DNA from: CADEFX01 sp963806735
GTDB lineage: Bacteria; Pseudomonadota; Alphaproteobacteria; Rhizobiales; Hyphomicrobiaceae
Length of the DNA stretch: 64,000 bases
Reading direction: 5' to 3'
Assembly: GCA_963806735.1 (NCBI GenBank)
Contig: CAWEBE010000003.1
Location: 310,001 to 374,000, forward strand
Shown here: positions 62,020 to 64,000 of the stretch, in pieces
How positions within the stretch are numbered: the stretch's first letter is position 1
Layout: every line of letters starts with the position of its first letter
The notes under the pieces: model-generated
What the model was told of the DNA's origin: nothing
Seen by the model: the letters and a program-made list of their open reading frames with translations, nothing else
Database searches by the model: none
Translations under genes and position numbers: made by a program

Positions 62020-62853
62020 ATGTCCGCGATAGGTTTAGGCTCAGTGGGAATGCAATTTTCCGCGGCTAGGGTGATGGTGGCACAGGGGCTCACAAGTCGG
62101 TTTGCGCTTCGACGGCGGCAGGTAAAGCCTGTTCCGTCAGCGATGCCCTATGGGCAGAGGCAAGATGGAGATGTCGAACTAGATCCTGCCGCCCTAGAGG
62201 CTAGGCGTATCGTCGCGCACGACGTGTCAGATCCGCGCTCGAAAGCATTCGACATGCTGCGAACGCAAGTGCTTCAGTCCATGGACGCGAAGGAATGGCA
62301 GATATTGGCCATAACCTCGCCAACGCCGGGTTGCGGCAAGACCCTTACTGCGATCAACCTGGCTCTCAGTATTGCACGACAGCCCGAACGCTCGGTGTTG
62401 CTGATTGACCTGGATCTTCGCAAGCCACAGATCGCACGTCGTCTTGGAATTGCCTGTGATACCGGGGTGCTCGATGTCCTGGATGGGCAAACGGATCTGA
62501 ACCGCGCGCTGGTCAATGCACGCATCGGACGTTACCGACTTTCAGTTCTGCCCGCGGAAGCTGCCACCTTCGATTCGTCCGAATGGATGACGTCTCGAGC
62601 AATGGACTCTGTAATCGAAGAGGTCAGGAGGGATTTCCGCGGCTCTTTAGTAATCCTGGATTTGCCGCCCATGCTTGCCGGCGATGATGTCATTGCTCTG
62701 TTACCGCGCATCGATTGCGTCATGCTGGTGACAGCGGTGGGCATTTCCTCTGTCGCAGAAGTGGAAGAATGCAACAAGTTTCTCCGCTCTGCCAATCTCG
62801 TGCGGATGGTGGTCAATAAGGTTCCGGCTTCAAACAGCGGGTACTACTATTGA
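62020..62853 (+). CDS. BY-kinase (CpsD/CapB-like tyrosine kinase)
   Basis: A 277-residue cytoplasmic ATPase. The leader has a basic stretch (SRFALRRRQVKPVPS), then SDPRSKAFDMLRTQVLQSM. The BY-kinase Walker A is TSPTPGCGKTLTAINLAL, Walker A' LLIDLDLRKPQIARRLG, and Walker B SLVILDLPPML. It ends SGYYY: a tyrosine cluster that is the expected autophosphorylation site. It works with the chain-length protein to control polymer synthesis. The ATG at 62020 is 20 bases after the previous stop; 62050 is also possible. Confidence 0.9.
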   Translation: MSAIGLGSVGMQFSAARVMVAQGLTSRFALRRRQVKPVPSAMPYGQRQDGDVELDPAALEARRIVAHDVSDPRSKAFDMLRTQVLQSMDAKEWQILAITSPTPGCGKTLTAINLALSIARQPERSVLLIDLDLRKPQIARRLGIACDTGVLDVLDGQTDLNRALVNARIGRYRLSVLPAEAATFDSSEWMTSRAMDSVIEEVRRDFRGSLVILDLPPMLAGDDVIALLPRIDCVMLVTAVGISSVAEVEECNKFLRSANLVRMVVNKVPASNSGYYY

Positions 62854-62877
62854 GATCCTACGGTGGGGGTGGGGTCA

Positions 62878-63449
62878 ATGCGTCTTGTTCTGGCGTTTTT
62901 GGTGCTGATCGGCCTCTGCTGGCAAGTTGAGGCGCAGGCGTTGCAGCCGGGAGATACGTTGGCGATTTCTGTTTATCAGGATCCCAAACTTGATCGACAG
63001 GTGGTCGTCGGACCAACGGGAATGATCTCGTTTCCGCTTGCCGGTCAATCAAGGCCGAGGGGATGACGCCTCCTGACTTGGAGAAGACGCTGCGGACGAG
63101 ACTGAAGGCAAAGTACACGGGCACACTCGACATCACTGTGTCGCTCCTTGCCACCAACAAAATCGATGAAGAGCAGAAGCCGCGTTTCTTTGTGACCGGC
63201 GAAGTGAATAAGCCCGGGCCCTATTTGCTGCGAAGCGGGACCAGCGTGGTGCAGGCCATTGCCATGGCAGGTGGATTGGGTCAGTTCGCCGCAAGAAAAA
63301 GGATACAAGTACGCCGTAAGACCAATGGCATAGAGTCAACGTTCGTGTTCGACTATGCCGCATTCGAAGCTGGCAAAGACGGGAGTGGCAACGTCGATTT
63401 GATTGCGGGCGACGTGATCATCGTGCCCGAGAAGGGATTTCTGGAGTAA
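62878..63449 (+). pseudogene. Wza-type polysaccharide export protein, one frameshift near 63048
   Basis: Signal peptide LVLAFLVLIGLCWQVEAQ from ATG 62878 (GGGGG ahead), then the Poly_export domain: LQPGDTLAISVYQDPKLDRQ and VVVGPTGMISFPLAGQ. Near 63048 a base seems missing (GGTCAATCAAGGCCGAG). It resumes one frame over as IKAEGMTPPDLEKTLRTRL, FFVTGEVNKPGPYLLRSGTS and AIAMAGGLGQFAARKRIQVR (SLBB domain), to DVIIVPEKGFLE. The corrected length of about 190 residues fits the short exosortase-linked export proteins. A one-base error is likely. Confidence 0.82.
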
Positions 63450-63478
63450 GTCATGGCGTGGGGTGGGGCGGGGGCGTA

Positions 63479-64000
63479 GTGGCAATACGGGGGATGCTAT
63501 TCCTGGCTGGCATTTGCGCTGGCGCTGCGGCGTCGAGCGCGTTTGCTGCTGATTGGAGCGCACGCACCGAGTTTCGGCAAAGCGCCGAGATCAGCGACAA
63601 TCGCGCGCTGTTGTCCCCGCCTTCGGGAGAGACCTACGGTTCTATCAGCCAGCTCATTTTCAACGCGGTTGCGCGCTATCCAGCACTTACTTTTGGCTTC
63701 GACGCCGACATTAGCTATCGCACGCTGACAGGGCCCGGAGCGGATGACAATTCAAGTCCCATGGACAATGGCGTGCGCGCCAGAATCGATAAGTTCGACA
63801 GGTTGACGCGATACTTCTGGATGGGCTCTTGGCGCAGACAAGACGCAACATCGGCTCAGATGGACGACACTGGCCTGACATTTGTTAAAGGTGCGATCAA
63901 CACCTATACGCTTGAGGCCGGTTTGGAGCGTCAAGTTGCACCGCTCGATAAGGTCCTTTGGTCGGTGCGCGGCGTCGCTGCTGATTTCGATTCTCCGACA
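63479..64000 (+). CDS. Outer-membrane beta-barrel protein of the EPS cluster (3' end outside window)
   Basis: Open from GTG 63479 (G-rich ribosome site ahead; ATG 63494 is an alternative) to the last base, 174 codons with no stop. Signal peptide AIRGMLFLAGICAGAAASSA FAADW. Then come alternating strands with aromatic girdles: SISQLIFNAVARYPALTFGF, DADISYRTL, RYFWMGSWRRQ, NTYTLEAGLERQV. The position after a Wza-type gene and this strand pattern suit the barrel proteins that accompany exosortase EPS clusters. The end is outside the window. Confidence 0.65.
   Translation, partial: MAIRGMLFLAGICAGAAASSAFAADWSARTEFRQSAEISDNRALLSPPSGETYGSISQLIFNAVARYPALTFGFDADISYRTLTGPGADDNSSPMDNGVRARIDKFDRLTRYFWMGSWRRQDATSAQMDDTGLTFVKGAINTYTLEAGLERQVAPLDKVLWSVRGVAADFDSPT

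Noticed and set aside
1..64000. tRNA or rRNA genes
   Set aside because: No cloverleaf, GTTCRA box or rRNA-like segment was recognised while reading both strands; a tRNAscan run would settle it.

Overview
The window is a GC-rich stretch of an alphaproteobacterial chromosome, most like the Hyphomicrobiales (Rhizobiales). The grounds are a complete Tad/Flp pilus cluster in the rhizobial arrangement, a DUF1127 peptide, Bug/TctC binding proteins, many luciferase-like (LLM) oxidoreductases, and several families of intergenic palindromic repeats. No tRNA, rRNA or CRISPR array was seen. All function calls come from reading the sequence and from family knowledge; nothing was searched against a database.

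Layout. 1-11 kb: the end of a coenzyme F420 (FO synthase, CofH-type) gene, an Excalibur-domain protein, a prephenate dehydrogenase, a NIPSNAP protein, and four LLM flavin/F420-type oxidoreductases. The minus-strand group here also has a DHA2 efflux pump, a DehI-fold protein and a family III CoA-transferase. 11-19 kb: a Sel1-repeat protein broken by frameshifts and running into an alpha/beta hydrolase, an SGNH hydrolase, an NmrA-type reductase, a LapA-like membrane protein and a TauD/TfdA dioxygenase, then a three-hairpin repeat array. 18-28 kb: a secreted alpha/beta hydrolase, a secreted TPR-CHAT protease, a carboxymuconolactone-decarboxylase-like protein, two coupled MFS pumps, an acyltransferase and an orphan Bug protein. 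28-32 kb: a MacA-MacB-type efflux operon. 32-37 kb: an Asp-box propeller, a GNAT acetyltransferase, a gamma-resorcylate-decarboxylase-like amidohydrolase, and a DUF1127-MFS pair divergent from an ArsR regulator. 37-45 kb: a TfdA-like dioxygenase divergent from a complete TRAP transporter, followed by a complete TctBAC transporter and an acyl-CoA dehydrogenase. 45-58 kb: the Tad pilus cluster (cpaA, tadG, two tadE-like genes, flp, cpaB, cpaC, a CpaD-like lipoprotein, cpaE, cpaF, tadB, tadC, tadD). 59-64 kb: a truncated tyrosine recombinase with a pair of direct repeats, the remnant of a PEP-CTERM-type protein, and the start of an exopolysaccharide cluster (chain-length determinant, BY-kinase, Wza-type export protein, outer-membrane barrel).

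Two signals run across the window. First, small palindromes with CTAG/TAG ends occur between genes. Their two arms differ by a fixed 3-nt insertion, so each copy has a direction. Two of the families form a composite B-spacer-A unit at three places. Second, about a dozen genes carry one-base-type frameshifts in otherwise intact coding sequence, including single-copy Tad and transporter genes. That many suggests residual sequencing indels, although some, especially the Sel1 gene and the PEP-CTERM remnant, may be real decay.

How the genes work together (inference). The left end combines F420 cofactor synthesis with candidate F420 users. The centre is a catabolic and transport region: two dioxygenases, a ring-acid decarboxylase, TRAP and Tct uptake, and several efflux pumps. 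The right end is a surface and attachment region combining Tad pili with exopolysaccharide.
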